Below are positions 35,604 to 43,435 of a stretch of DNA of 60,049 nucleotides, piece by piece. Numbering within the stretch: position 1 is the stretch's first letter; each line of letters begins with the position of its first letter. The notes beneath the pieces are model-generated. The model did not search any database. It worked only from the letters and a program-made list of their open reading frames with translations, and had not been told where the DNA came from. The DNA lies in contig JAGQPX010000035.1 in the NCBI GenBank assembly GCA_020426505.1, positions 1 to 60,049 of the forward strand, in the 5' to 3' direction. The stretch comes from Planctomycetaceae bacterium. Its GTDB lineage: Bacteria; Planctomycetota; Planctomycetia; Planctomycetales; Planctomycetaceae. Both the position numbers and the translations under genes were made by a program.

Positions 35604-35669
35604 ACGGAGCAGGATTACTCCAACAAGCCCCCGTCGAGCCGGACGAGCACCTCTCGATGCATCCGGCTC
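35604..35669 (-). ncRNA. Group II intron domain V and VI
   Basis: Read on the minus strand, 35669-35636 folds as a textbook 34-nt domain V: nine base pairs starting GAGCCGG with the catalytic AGC triad, a two-base bulge (UC), five base pairs, and a GAGA tetraloop. The next bases (35634-35604) fold as a domain VI-like hairpin with a GUAA loop; on its 3' side the unpaired residue appears to be U rather than the usual branch-point A. A complete intron would continue to higher coordinates on its 5' side, but only about 290 nt separate domain V from the rep stop codon and no reverse transcriptase is found. So this is either a 3' fragment or part of an unusual arrangement. Confidence 0.75.
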
Positions 35670-35959
35670 TACGGACAGTGACATGACGAGAGGTCAGCCT
35701 CGTCCCCTTCGGCTGGTTGGCGACCAGCTTCACCGGGAGTCGCTTCGTGTCCAAAGACGTCAGCCACGCCGGCCCTTATCCGTGCGGTATCCCCCACGGT
35801 TTCGAGCCGAAAACGTTGTTGCGTATGTGACGACCCGCCAGGCAAACGCCCAGCCGGGATCGTGACTACCGTACGCCGCCGGACCGTTCCAGAGATGTGA
35901 GACAGAAAATGTGAATTGTGCACAGATCGCGTGCTTGTTCTCTCGGAACCAGATTCAGG

Positions 35960-36982
35960 TCAATCGACGAAACGACCCGCTCGAAACAGACGCAGTTCGG
36001 GCCTGTTGGGACGAGCTGATAACGATGCAGATCGAGACGTGGCCCGAGCAGCCGTTTGCACGAACGAGGTGCCCTTCAGTTCAAAGATCACGTCCCAATG
36101 TCCTCTCCAGCCAATCTTCTGTGCAAATCGCTCAGTGGCCGATTTTGGACGCAGAAAGCCAATCTGGACCAACTCCTCAATGGCTGGCACCAGATACCGC
36201 CGGATCTGAGCTACGTCGTAGCTCCTGCTCATCCCCAGCCATTCCTGAGCAAAGTTCCGGAGATCGAATGTCAACCGACACCGCTTGGGGGGATGAAAGT
36301 GTTTGTCGAGGATGCGATAGAGGCGCCTTGCCAATGGTTTGAGTTTGAGGGCCACCGAAAGATCGAGTCGCTTCAGGTAGCCCGCGTCGAACGACTCGAA
36401 CATAGCCCCACCCCAGCGGAATTCTGAGAGGTATTCCTCGAAGCGACCCGTCTGCCGATTCCGGCTGTCGCGGAAGCGGTAGTAGTCGATGATCGAAATG
36501 TTCTCGACTGTGCGATACTGCTTAGCCCGGTTGTCACGCCAGAAGTTCTCACATTTGAGCCGTACGCCGGCGATCTGGTCCATCGAACGAGTCAGCCGTT
36601 TGTAGGCCGAGTCGCGATATCCCCATCCAAGCGTTTTCAGCAGTTCACCGCGAGAGAAGTGGACCAGTGGATCAGCAAACTCGTTCCAGGCTTTCGTGTG
36701 ATGGAGCAGTCCCAGGTAGACCTCTTCGGCTGCTGCTGTTGGCAAGCCATACTTGGCATCGCCCGTGACAGTCAGCTTTCGCCGCACCGGCTGCTTGATG
36801 TTGCGGTCAAACTCTTCACGCTCGAATTCCAGCACGTGTGCGCCATTGGGTGATCGGGTCGAGAGCAGAAAGACCGGCAGGTCAATGAGGTTCATCTCAT
36901 CGCGGCCGTTACTCACATCGGACAACACTCTCTGGAACTGCACCGTGTCACGCACGGCTTGCTGTGAGTACTGCTCCTTCAA
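35960..36982 (-). CDS. repA: Plasmid replication initiator (RepA/RPA-like)
   Basis: The product has 340 residues. RDEMNLIDLPVFLLSTRS near the N-terminus, a GLPTAAAEEVYLGLLH segment, the winged-helix-like SRGELLKTLGWGYRDSAYKRLTRSMD and KPLARRLYRILDKHF, then LTFDLRNFAQEWLGMSR match the replication-initiator family typified by PF10134. Such proteins bind iterons and open the origin. The nine iteron-like repeats at 37045-37230 lie directly upstream, between this gene and the divergent parA, as in iteron plasmids. The start is a TTG at 36982 with GAGGAA seven bases before it; an ATG at 36895 would cut into the conserved N-terminal phrase. The presence of a full replicon on an integrated element is notable. 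Confidence 0.8.
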   Translation of the reverse strand: MKEQYSQQAVRDTVQFQRVLSDVSNGRDEMNLIDLPVFLLSTRSPNGAHVLEFEREEFDRNIKQPVRRKLTVTGDAKYGLPTAAAEEVYLGLLHHTKAWNEFADPLVHFSRGELLKTLGWGYRDSAYKRLTRSMDQIAGVRLKCENFWRDNRAKQYRTVENISIIDYYRFRDSRNRQTGRFEEYLSEFRWGGAMFESFDAGYLKRLDLSVALKLKPLARRLYRILDKHFHPPKRCRLTFDLRNFAQEWLGMSRSYDVAQIRRYLVPAIEELVQIGFLRPKSATERFAQKIGWRGHWDVIFELKGTSFVQTAARATSRSASLSARPNRPELRLFRAGRFVD

Positions 36983-37044
36983 GAGAAGTTCCTCAAGTAA
37001 GCAGTACGTACAGTACAGAGTAGGGGCGAAGGATTCTCAATAAT

Positions 37045-37230
37045 CCTGCCGACTTGGCTCGCTCGGCCTGTCTCGATTGGCGTAGCAAGTCTGTCTCGCT
37101 TGGTGGATGTGCCTGTTTGAATGAGCGGAGCCAGCCTGCTTCGTTTGGCGAACAAGGGCTGCCTCAACTGGCGATTAGACCTGTCTCGATTGGTGCATCG
37201 CTCCTGCGGATTGGTCACTGTCTCATTTGG
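37045..37230 (+). repeat. Iteron array, candidate replication origin
   Basis: Nine imperfect copies of a motif close to CCTGTCTCGATTGG follow one another. TTGG-type ends fall at about 37057, 37080, 37103, 37125 (degenerate), 37148, 37171, 37193, 37214 and 37230. The spacing is 22-23 bp, close to two helical turns, for the first seven copies and shorter for the last two. Copies at 37067-37080 and 37180-37193 are identical. The array sits just upstream of the repA-like gene, the position expected for an iteron origin. Confidence 0.85.
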
Positions 37231-37327
37231 TGTACGTTCTTGGAATCGCATGGTCCTCGCTTTAAGCCGGTTGAACTTCGCCGACGTTACGACGATCTCG
37301 CACACCTGACAAGCAGATTCTCTTCGT

Positions 37328-37344
37328 GCATGCCGTCGGCATGC
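37328..37344. promoter_or_regulatory. GCATGCCG palindrome, candidate partition site or operator (copy 1)
   Basis: GCATGCCGTCGGCATGC is a perfect inverted repeat with 8-bp arms and a single central base. An 18-base block including it recurs at 37475-37492. Both lie between the iterons and parA, where a ParB-binding centromere or a parA autoregulation operator is expected. Confidence 0.6.
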
Positions 37345-37474
37345 GGGACAACTGTACGGTGATTTGCAGATTGCCAGCCACTCCGAAATCGTGGCATAGT
37401 CGGTGTGATGACGAAACAAACTTCAAATCACTCTTGGGGCTGTAACCACACGCGACAATTGACGAATCCGACCA

Positions 37475-37489
37475 CATGCCGTCGGCATG
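37475..37489. promoter_or_regulatory. CATGCCG palindrome, candidate partition site or operator (copy 2)
   Basis: CATGCCGTCGGCATG is a perfect inverted repeat with 7-bp arms. It shares CATGCCGTCGGCATGCGG with copy 1 at 37329-37346. It ends 21 nt before the parA ATG, so a bound protein could also control parA expression. Confidence 0.6.
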
Positions 37490-37510
37490 CGGTTTCAACC
37501 ATGAGGTCAC

Positions 37511-38344
37511 ATGGCTGAGTTTGTGCTCACATTGATGGCCAAGAAGGGAGGCGTCGGTCGCACGATGCACACCCAGAACTTCGCCGGAGCATTTGCCGAA
37601 CAGGGCTTTCGCGTGTTGGCCGTCGACCTCGACAGTCAAGGGAGTCTGACAGCCAACTTCTTCGGCGACGATCTGGTCGATCGGCTTCAGCCGCACGAGA
37701 CGGTCGCAGCCCTGTTCGATGACGCACGTGAGCCGGATCCGAACGTTCTCATTCGGCAAACATCGACACCGGATGTCTATGTGCTTCCCGCATCAGCTCA
37801 TCTGGAACGATACGACCTGCCGGAGCCGCTCCAGCATGGAGATCGTCAGTTTGCTCTGCGAGACTTCCCGAATGACGTATCGGAGTATTTCGATGTGATT
37901 CTCGTCGACACGCCGCCCAACATCAGCAACCTGCCCGCATGGTCCGCTCTGATGGCCAGTCAGTATGTGATGACTCCCATCCAGCCACAGAAGAACCCGA
38001 TGGAAGCGCTGATCGACGTCAACGTTCAGGTCTCAAATGCCATCGCTCACGGGAACCCGAACCTGACGTACCTTGGCTGCTTTGTGACGAACTTCCATGT
38101 CCGTCGAGCGATCCAGAAGACGCTGGAACTCCGTCTCCGTCAGCTCTATGGCTCGCAGGTTTTCAACACGACTCTCAAGTCGCGGCCCACATTTGAAGAG
38201 GCTCCGTTTCATTACAAGCCGGTGACGCACTACCGGCCCAAATCCGAAGCGGCCCAGCTCATTCGTGACCTCCTGGTCGAGGTCGTCACCCGCATCCAGG
38301 CGTCGGCCGACATGATGAACCCACCACAAGCCGTTGCGGGGTAG
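37511..38344 (+). CDS. parA: ParA-type partition ATPase with altered Walker A
   Basis: The product has 277 residues. The deviant Walker motif region is LMAKKGGVGRTMHTQNFAGA, then RVLAVDLDSQGSLTANFFG and VILVDTPPNISN, all typical of the ParA/Soj family that segregates low-copy replicons. The signature lysine (first K of KGGVGKT) is present, but the P-loop lysine is Arg17 and the usual Thr/Ser two positions later is Met19. If the family rule holds, ATP hydrolysis should be impaired. The gene ends 2 nt before the parB ATG, forming a parAB operon divergent from the rep gene. Two GCATGCCG-type palindromes lie upstream. Confidence 0.88.
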   Translation: MAEFVLTLMAKKGGVGRTMHTQNFAGAFAEQGFRVLAVDLDSQGSLTANFFGDDLVDRLQPHETVAALFDDAREPDPNVLIRQTSTPDVYVLPASAHLERYDLPEPLQHGDRQFALRDFPNDVSEYFDVILVDTPPNISNLPAWSALMASQYVMTPIQPQKNPMEALIDVNVQVSNAIAHGNPNLTYLGCFVTNFHVRRAIQKTLELRLRQLYGSQVFNTTLKSRPTFEEAPFHYKPVTHYRPKSEAAQLIRDLLVEVVTRIQASADMMNPPQAVAG

Positions 38345-38346
38345 CC

Positions 38347-39270
38347 ATGTCCAAGTCAAAAGCCTTTCTGGAGAAGTTGGGAAGTCAGATTGACGAGTCG
38401 CTCGGAAAACGCAGCAGCCGACCGGCAGAGGTCATCGAGCACCCCAGCCGCTCCGCCAAATACGAAGGTCGCACGCGAGCAAAGGACGTCGCAGAGATCC
38501 CGCTCGACCAGATCATCGTCGATCCCCAACACCGTGAGCAGTTCGACGAGTCGGAGATTCAATCGCTCGCCGACGATCTGAACGCTCATGGCCTCATCCA
38601 AGCCATCGTCGTCCGCTGGGATTCCCCACGACGGAAGTACGTGATCATCGCTGGCGAACGTCGATACCGAGCCGCCCAACGAGCTGGCTGGTCACGCATC
38701 GAATGTAAGGAGAAGCCGGAGAACATCACACCGGGAGAAATTGCGGAGATTCAGCTCTCAGAGAACTTTGCCCGGAAACACCTCAATCCAATCGAGCTGG
38801 CCAAAGCGTTTCAGGATGTCATCAACAAGAATAACTGGACCGCCCGTGACCTTGCGAAACGGCTCGGCGTCAACGAAACCACCGTCACCCGCCAACTCCG
38901 CTTTCTCAAACTCCCTGACGACATCCAGCAATCGATCATCGCTGGTAAGATCACCAAAACCGCCGCCCGCGAAATTGCCCGTCTCAAGGACACGCAAGCC
39001 CAACGCCAACTTGCCGCCACCGCAGTGAACGAGAACCTCACCTCAAACGAAGTGACTACGACTGTCTCTCAGCAACAACAACCGCGTCGACACTCCAAAC
39101 GCAACCGACGCCCAAAGCTCATCAAGACCTGCCGACTCCAAACCGAATTCGGTGAGGTCACACTGACACCCAAGTCCAAGGCTGAAGCCACCTATCCCCA
39201 CATGGAATCCATGCTGACCCAAGCCCTCGAAGAGATTCGGCACCGGATCGCAAACAATGTTCGCTATTGA
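38347..39270 (+). CDS. parB: ParB partition protein
   Basis: The product has 307 residues. The ParB/Srx domain spans about residues 48-125 (EIPLDQIIVDPQHREQFDES, AGERRYRAAQRAGW), followed by the helix-turn-helix DNA-binding region (ARDLAKRLGVNETTVTRQLRFLKLP) and a basic linker before the C-terminal dimer region (TYPHMESMLTQALEEIRHRI). It binds parS sites and loads onto DNA with ParA as partner. It starts 2 nt after parA. The candidate sites at 37328 and 37475 may be its targets. Confidence 0.92.
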   Translation: MSKSKAFLEKLGSQIDESLGKRSSRPAEVIEHPSRSAKYEGRTRAKDVAEIPLDQIIVDPQHREQFDESEIQSLADDLNAHGLIQAIVVRWDSPRRKYVIIAGERRYRAAQRAGWSRIECKEKPENITPGEIAEIQLSENFARKHLNPIELAKAFQDVINKNNWTARDLAKRLGVNETTVTRQLRFLKLPDDIQQSIIAGKITKTAAREIARLKDTQAQRQLAATAVNENLTSNEVTTTVSQQQQPRRHSKRNRRPKLIKTCRLQTEFGEVTLTPKSKAEATYPHMESMLTQALEEIRHRIANNVRY

Positions 39271-39383
39271 ACCGCAGGCTGCTGAAGGAACGAATAGCAA
39301 GAAGCGTTGGAACGCATATCTTGAGAACAGGGACCCTCGCTTAAGCGAGCAGAATTCAGATGCCGTGAGAGGATGCTTGTTCG

Positions 39384-39761
39384 CTACTTTTCGAGATGCT
39401 GCAGTCGTTTGAAAGATGCCTTCGTTTCTGCTTTTGTCCAAGGTGAATAAGTTTCGTGCAAGGTAAAGCGAAGTATCTCATACTCCTTGCCGGAAAGTGG
39501 ACGATAGACCCCGCAAAGAACTTCTTTGATTTTCAGCTTTCGAAGTACAAGATGCCGACGATGACCATCCAGGATCTGGAAGGAATCTGCATGGTCAGGA
39601 TGCGGATGAACCAGTAGCGGATACAGAATGCCGCATGCCTCAACGGAATCAACGAGAGCCATGTCCTGCGGACAGTTGCCAAAACCGCGAACAGCATGGT
39701 CAACATGTTGTTCAAGCAAATCTACGGGCAACTCCCGATATTTGGGTGGCGAAATCTTCAT
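39384..39761 (-). CDS. Small stand-alone ParB/Srx-like domain protein
   Basis: From the ATG at 39761 the product has 125 residues (ATG at 39773 or TTG at 39797 would lengthen it). KISPPKYRELPVDLLEQHVD, DMALVDSVEACGILYPLLVH, FQILDGHRRHLVLRKLKIKE and VYRPLSGKEYEILRFTLHET follow the order of a ParB N-terminal domain (the DGHRR box replacing GERR). No helix-turn-helix follows, so it is not a complete partition protein. It faces the end of parB. Related single-domain proteins can be CTPases, nucleases or sulfiredoxin-like; no choice can be made here. Confidence 0.65.
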   Translation of the reverse strand: MKISPPKYRELPVDLLEQHVDHAVRGFGNCPQDMALVDSVEACGILYPLLVHPHPDHADSFQILDGHRRHLVLRKLKIKEVLCGVYRPLSGKEYEILRFTLHETYSPWTKAETKASFKRLQHLEK

Positions 39762-39797
39762 GGCCCCGAACATGCCACAGCTGTCGCAATATCTCAA

Positions 39798-40180
39798 GGA
39801 CTGTCGTGCATAACTCAGTCACTGCACCCGGCGCAACAGATGTGCTACAAAGTTGGCCCACCCATTTGAATCGCAGCCCACATGCATCAGCCACTTCGAC
39901 CAGGATGCAATCGGAGTGTCGGGCCGATGCGAGAAACTACACGCATCGATGATCCTGTTTGTTTCACTGGTGTTGCAGTAAAAGCAGATGTGAGGTCCTG
40001 AAACCAATTCTCGCTTAAATTCGATCGGTCCTCTGCGCCGCGGTGGACCAGTTTTCGCTGGACTTGGCGCGCGCGTTCGCGAATGACACAGTTCGTAATC
40101 TCGCAACCCATTTAAGGGTCTAATCCCGTGGGATAGCCCGCTTCACTGCGGTGTTCGCGGGAGATATTGTGGAAAGCCTT
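39798..40180. other. Gap with no clear gene
   Basis: This 383-nt stretch contains a minus-strand open frame (39819-40106, 95 codons) whose second half reads reasonably protein-like (SGPHICFYCNTSETNRIIDA) but which has no recognisable domain or ribosome-binding site. It could be a fragment of a small gene. Nothing else is visible. Confidence 0.3.
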
Positions 40181-41023
40181 ATGAACAACTGCGACCTACT
40201 GAGCCTTGCAGAGTTCTACTCGGCTGAAGCGGATGCCCTGCAGATCAAGTACAGGCAGATCGAGCACCTGATCGGCCTCAATACTCACTCCCCATCGGAA
40301 GGGACGTACTGCGAAGCCCTGCTGAAGGAGTTCCTACGCCGCTCGCTGCCCCGGCACGTCTCGGTGGACAACGGCTTCATTCGGCGTGTGATGGATGCCG
40401 ATTTGTCTACTGGATCGAAAGCTCCACTGCCGACCGACGCGGACATCGTGACGCCACAACTTGACATCATCATCCACGACACGGATCACTTCGCACCGCT
40501 ATTCCGGTCAGAGGACTTCGTTGTCGTGCTTCCCGAGTCGGTTCGCGCCGTGATCGAAGTCAAGAAGTGTCTCGACCGCAGCAAGCTGGAAGACGCGGTC
40601 GGCAGGCTTGCCAAAACGACTCACATGCTGCGGAAATGGCGATTTGAGAGGAATCAGCTCTTCACGGGGATCTTCGCATTCAGTCTCGGGGGCGACCTGA
40701 GCCCCAAAAACAAACCGTTTTCGGATTCGTTCCGCAGCGTCTTTCAGAACGCGGTCGACGAGTACGGCGGGGACTGCGAGCTCCCCTACCTGACCATGGC
40801 CCTACCGCATTTCGCGTTGCAAGAGGGCAACCCGCCAGAGAAGTTCGATCACCTGCGAACACTTTCCGAGGACGGCGAAGGGCCAAACGTCGCCAGTCAA
40901 TTTCTGGTTTTCCTGCTCTCGCACTTTACGTCCTGGGGAGGCCAAGGAAGGTCATTGCCATACCCAGATGCTCTGCGAAGCCGTCGGCAAGAAGTGTTCC
41001 GAGTGAGTCGCCCTCAAGCGTAG
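40181..41023 (+). CDS. DUF6602-like, PD-(D/E)XK nuclease-like protein (1)
   Basis: The product has 280 residues from the ATG at 40181; a GTG at 40151 is possible but less likely. The order is GTYCEALLKEFLRRSLPRHV, then QLDIIIHD (D95), then VRAVIEVKKCL (E126, K128): a D...ExK pattern expected of PD-(D/E)XK folds, and the general layout of DUF6602 proteins. The remainder is alpha/beta without further motif. It is followed 38 nt later by a second protein with the same plan, so the two may be a heteromeric unit. The location at the end of the element, beyond parAB, is typical for defence or maintenance cargo, but the function is unproven. Confidence 0.7.
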   Translation: MNNCDLLSLAEFYSAEADALQIKYRQIEHLIGLNTHSPSEGTYCEALLKEFLRRSLPRHVSVDNGFIRRVMDADLSTGSKAPLPTDADIVTPQLDIIIHDTDHFAPLFRSEDFVVVLPESVRAVIEVKKCLDRSKLEDAVGRLAKTTHMLRKWRFERNQLFTGIFAFSLGGDLSPKNKPFSDSFRSVFQNAVDEYGGDCELPYLTMALPHFALQEGNPPEKFDHLRTLSEDGEGPNVASQFLVFLLSHFTSWGGQGRSLPYPDALRSRRQEVFRVSRPQA

Positions 41024-41061
41024 TGATGCCTCCACGTCCACTGTTGATAGGATTGTTCCCA

Positions 41062-41895
41062 ATGCCAAGATTCACACTTGCCGCGCTCCTCCAGTCGTCT
41101 GGCCGACGAATGCAGGTGGACCTGGAAGAACGGCTGATCGACCATCCGGGGGAATTGGGAACCGCACGGGAAGAGATCTTCAGACGGTTCTTGCGTGACT
41201 ACCTCCCCAAGCGATTCGAGGTCGCGACAGGGTTCGTGTTCGATTCTGCTGGCCAGGTCAGCAATCAGATGGATGTCATCATTGCCGACTCGTCGGTTTG
41301 TCCGCGGTTTGAAGCCGCAGGTGGAAAGTTCTACTTCCCCTGTGAGTCGGTGGTCGCGACCGGCCAGGTCAAGTCGTCGATCACCTCCGAAAAGGAACTC
41401 AGGAACGCCTTGGACAACATCGCGTCCGTGAAACAACTGGATCGCTCGGCTGGTGGGCTCGCGAAAGACACGAGACATGGCGAGCCGATCGACCACGTTG
41501 GGAACTACCTACACCAAGTCTACTCGTTCGTGTTCATCACCGGAAAGGCCCTGAGCGAAGGGTCCGTGATGGAAGACGTGATGGACTACCTGCCGAAGCG
41601 GCACGCGAATACCTGGCCAAACGTCATCTTTGCCTTCAACAAGTATCTGGTGACGTATGCCTGCGACGGGGGCATCTGCCCGAATCCGATGCACGCCAGA
41701 GGGCTCGCCGTTCAGTCGGTGGAGAGCGACCCGGAGATCCTGCTTCGCTTCTACCTTCTCCTCGGCCAAGCGATCGACGTAACACGAGTTGCGTCTCTAC
41801 CGTATTGGGAGTACCTGCAATCTGCCAAGCACTGGTCTGCCAACGTATTCTTCTCAGCAACCGGCGACCCACCACCTCTGCTGAGTTCGCTATGA
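41062..41895 (+). CDS. DUF6602-like, nuclease-like protein (2), QxK variant
   Basis: The product has 277 residues from the ATG at 41062 (AGGA nine bases upstream); an ATG at 41026 close to the previous stop is an alternative. AREEIFRRFLRDYLPKRFEV and SNQMDVIIADS (D71), followed by ATGQVKSSI (Q102, K104), give the same layout as the preceding gene, but with Gln in place of Glu. QxK is a known variant in Mrr-like endonucleases of the PD-(D/E)XK superfamily. A central YLHQVYSFVFITGKAL helix pair and a long C-terminal helical part follow. It is probably a paralogue acting with protein (1). Confidence 0.68.
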   Translation: MPRFTLAALLQSSGRRMQVDLEERLIDHPGELGTAREEIFRRFLRDYLPKRFEVATGFVFDSAGQVSNQMDVIIADSSVCPRFEAAGGKFYFPCESVVATGQVKSSITSEKELRNALDNIASVKQLDRSAGGLAKDTRHGEPIDHVGNYLHQVYSFVFITGKALSEGSVMEDVMDYLPKRHANTWPNVIFAFNKYLVTYACDGGICPNPMHARGLAVQSVESDPEILLRFYLLLGQAIDVTRVASLPYWEYLQSAKHWSANVFFSATGDPPPLLSSL

Positions 41896-41964
41896 CCAAG
41901 ATCCCGTTTCCGGTGCTCCCTCCAGCGTCAACACAGTCCAAGCGCTACGGTCAACAGGGCAATG

Positions 41965-41986
41965 TCAACTTAACGGAGTAGTGCTA
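41965..41986 (+). repeat. 22-bp direct repeat, copy B
   Basis: This is an exact copy of 2-23, lying in the 196-nt gap between the second DUF6602-like gene and the end of the TcmP gene. Similarity to copy A ends at position 41986 on the right. The surrounding gap has no gene. Confidence 0.7.
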
Positions 41987-42091
41987 TGGGCCCGTTGAGA
42001 AAGCCGATTGGGTAGGCTGAGTCGAGCGACCCGACGCTTAGGTAAGTCGAAGTTCGTGGGAAAGGACATTTGCCGGAACGTTGTCCCTTCG

Positions 42092-43435
42092 CTATTCATC
42101 ATATTTCCTCGGCAAGAAAAGTGACTTGGAAGCAGGCAGACAAAGCAGATCGTCGTCGTGAATAATTACACCATTTCGCCGCAACTTGCGATCAGTTGTA
42201 CGAACCTCGATTTCGTGATCCTTTGTCAATTGGCGAGCAGCCAACGCAATCATCTGTTTCGTTGCGGGAGTCTCATTGACCACCGTTTCAAAGAAGTCCT
42301 TAAAGGAGATCGGTTTTCCAACCCTTGAAAGGCGTTCTGGCAGTTCGATGAGCAGCGATTCATGCGTCAGTGATGCGGCATCCGAGCCGAAATCGAATGG
42401 CAGCATCGGAGATTCATTCATTCTACTTGGGTCGTAGCCAAGAAGCATTTCGAATCCTGCCTTGCCAAAATGCTGGAAGTGATTTTGCATACTCCAATGC
42501 AGATCAACCATTGCGTTTCGCGCGGTCGAATGTTTTGAAAAGTGCAGCAGCCAATACGCTCGGTGGGAATCAGTCGAATTGATAAAGAATGGCGTGTAGC
42601 AGTCAGCTCCGCTTTTCTCGTAGAAATGCTGGTGCAACAAGTGCTGAATCGTTGGTCGCCAGTCAATCGCGTGTTGCTGGCGAATCTGTACAAGCAAGTC
42701 TCGTCTGTGTGATAGTTCCAAATTCTTCAGCGCAGTCTCAAACTTCTCCGACTCATTGACGAAATCGGCAAGCCAATCGACGGCGAAGGTAAGGATGACT
42801 TCGGCGGAAGGAAGCGCCCGGAATATCTTCCTCATGTTTGCTAGCGTGACATCGGTGTAGCCGTATTGGTCAAGCAGAAAGATGGCACGATGTCGCCGCC
42901 CCTTGAACTTGATCTGCTTGATGACCGCATCAAGGTGTTTCGCGAAGCGACCACGAAGTACATGAATCTGGTCGGTTTTTCCATGAGCAGCTTCGCACAG
43001 ATTGATCTCTTGGTTGAGATACTCGATCGTCGGCTTCTGTCGCTCGATAAAATAGAAATCGGCGTCCAACTTGAACGGCTTTTTTTTGCCCTCGTTCGCT
43101 TTAGCCTCTGCCGAGGCCATCGCCTCAAGCATCAGCACAGGAGAGCCCGCGATCTTTTCACCGGTAAGTGGGCAGCGATAGGCACCTCCGCCGGAAAAGC
43201 CGTCCACCAGCGAAAGATTGAGCTTCTCGACGACGCGACTAGAGGTGAGTATCGCGACGTAAGTCTCAAGGTACTTCCGAAGAATCCGATGCTTCGCCAA
43301 GCTGTGTTCACCGAGTTCAGGCGGATCATCCCCCGGAACCCAGACGTACTGAGACTTATTCTTCTTCGGTTTTGCCTTCGGGGGCTTCGCGGCAGCGAAT
43401 GGCTCCATCCCCGGTAACATCGGTGCATCACTCAT
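42092..43435 (-). CDS. tcmP: Three-Cys-motif partner protein TcmP
   Basis: The product has 447 residues from the ATG at 43435, which overlaps the stop of the upstream gene by 4 nt. A low-complexity Pro/Lys linker ([20 protein letters not shown]) leads into [60 protein letters not shown] and [15 protein letters not shown], which is the pattern of TcmP (TIGR04474). It resembles a Rossmann-type fold, with GFSGGG as a possible cofactor loop. TcmP genes occur beside genes for three-Cys (DUF5131) proteins, exactly as here. The pair's function is unknown. Confidence 0.82.
   Translation of the reverse strand: MSDAPMLPGMEPFAAAKPPKAKPKKNKSQYVWVPGDDPPELGEHSLAKHRILRKYLETYVAILTSSRVVEKLNLSLVDGFSGGGAYRCPLTGEKIAGSPVLMLEAMASAEAKANEGKKKPFKLDADFYFIERQKPTIEYLNQEINLCEAAHGKTDQIHVLRGRFAKHLDAVIKQIKFKGRRHRAIFLLDQYGYTDVTLANMRKIFRALPSAEVILTFAVDWLADFVNESEKFETALKNLELSHRRDLLVQIRQQHAIDWRPTIQHLLHQHFYEKSGADCYTPFFINSTDSHRAYWLLHFSKHSTARNAMVDLHWSMQNHFQHFGKAGFEMLLGYDPSRMNESPMLPFDFGSDAASLTHESLLIELPERLSRVGKPISFKDFFETVVNETPATKQMIALAARQLTKDHEIEVRTTDRKLRRNGVIIHDDDLLCLPASKSLFLPRKYDE

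Noticed and set aside
35313..35684. Minus-strand ORF of 123 codons across domain V
   Set aside because: It runs through the ribozyme domain and several perfect hairpins and shows no protein family, so it is probably a by-product of the structured RNA.
37045..37230. Iteron array considered as a CRISPR array
   Set aside because: Repeats are short and imperfect with 22-23-bp periodicity and no unique spacers of 30 bp or more, and no cas genes are present.
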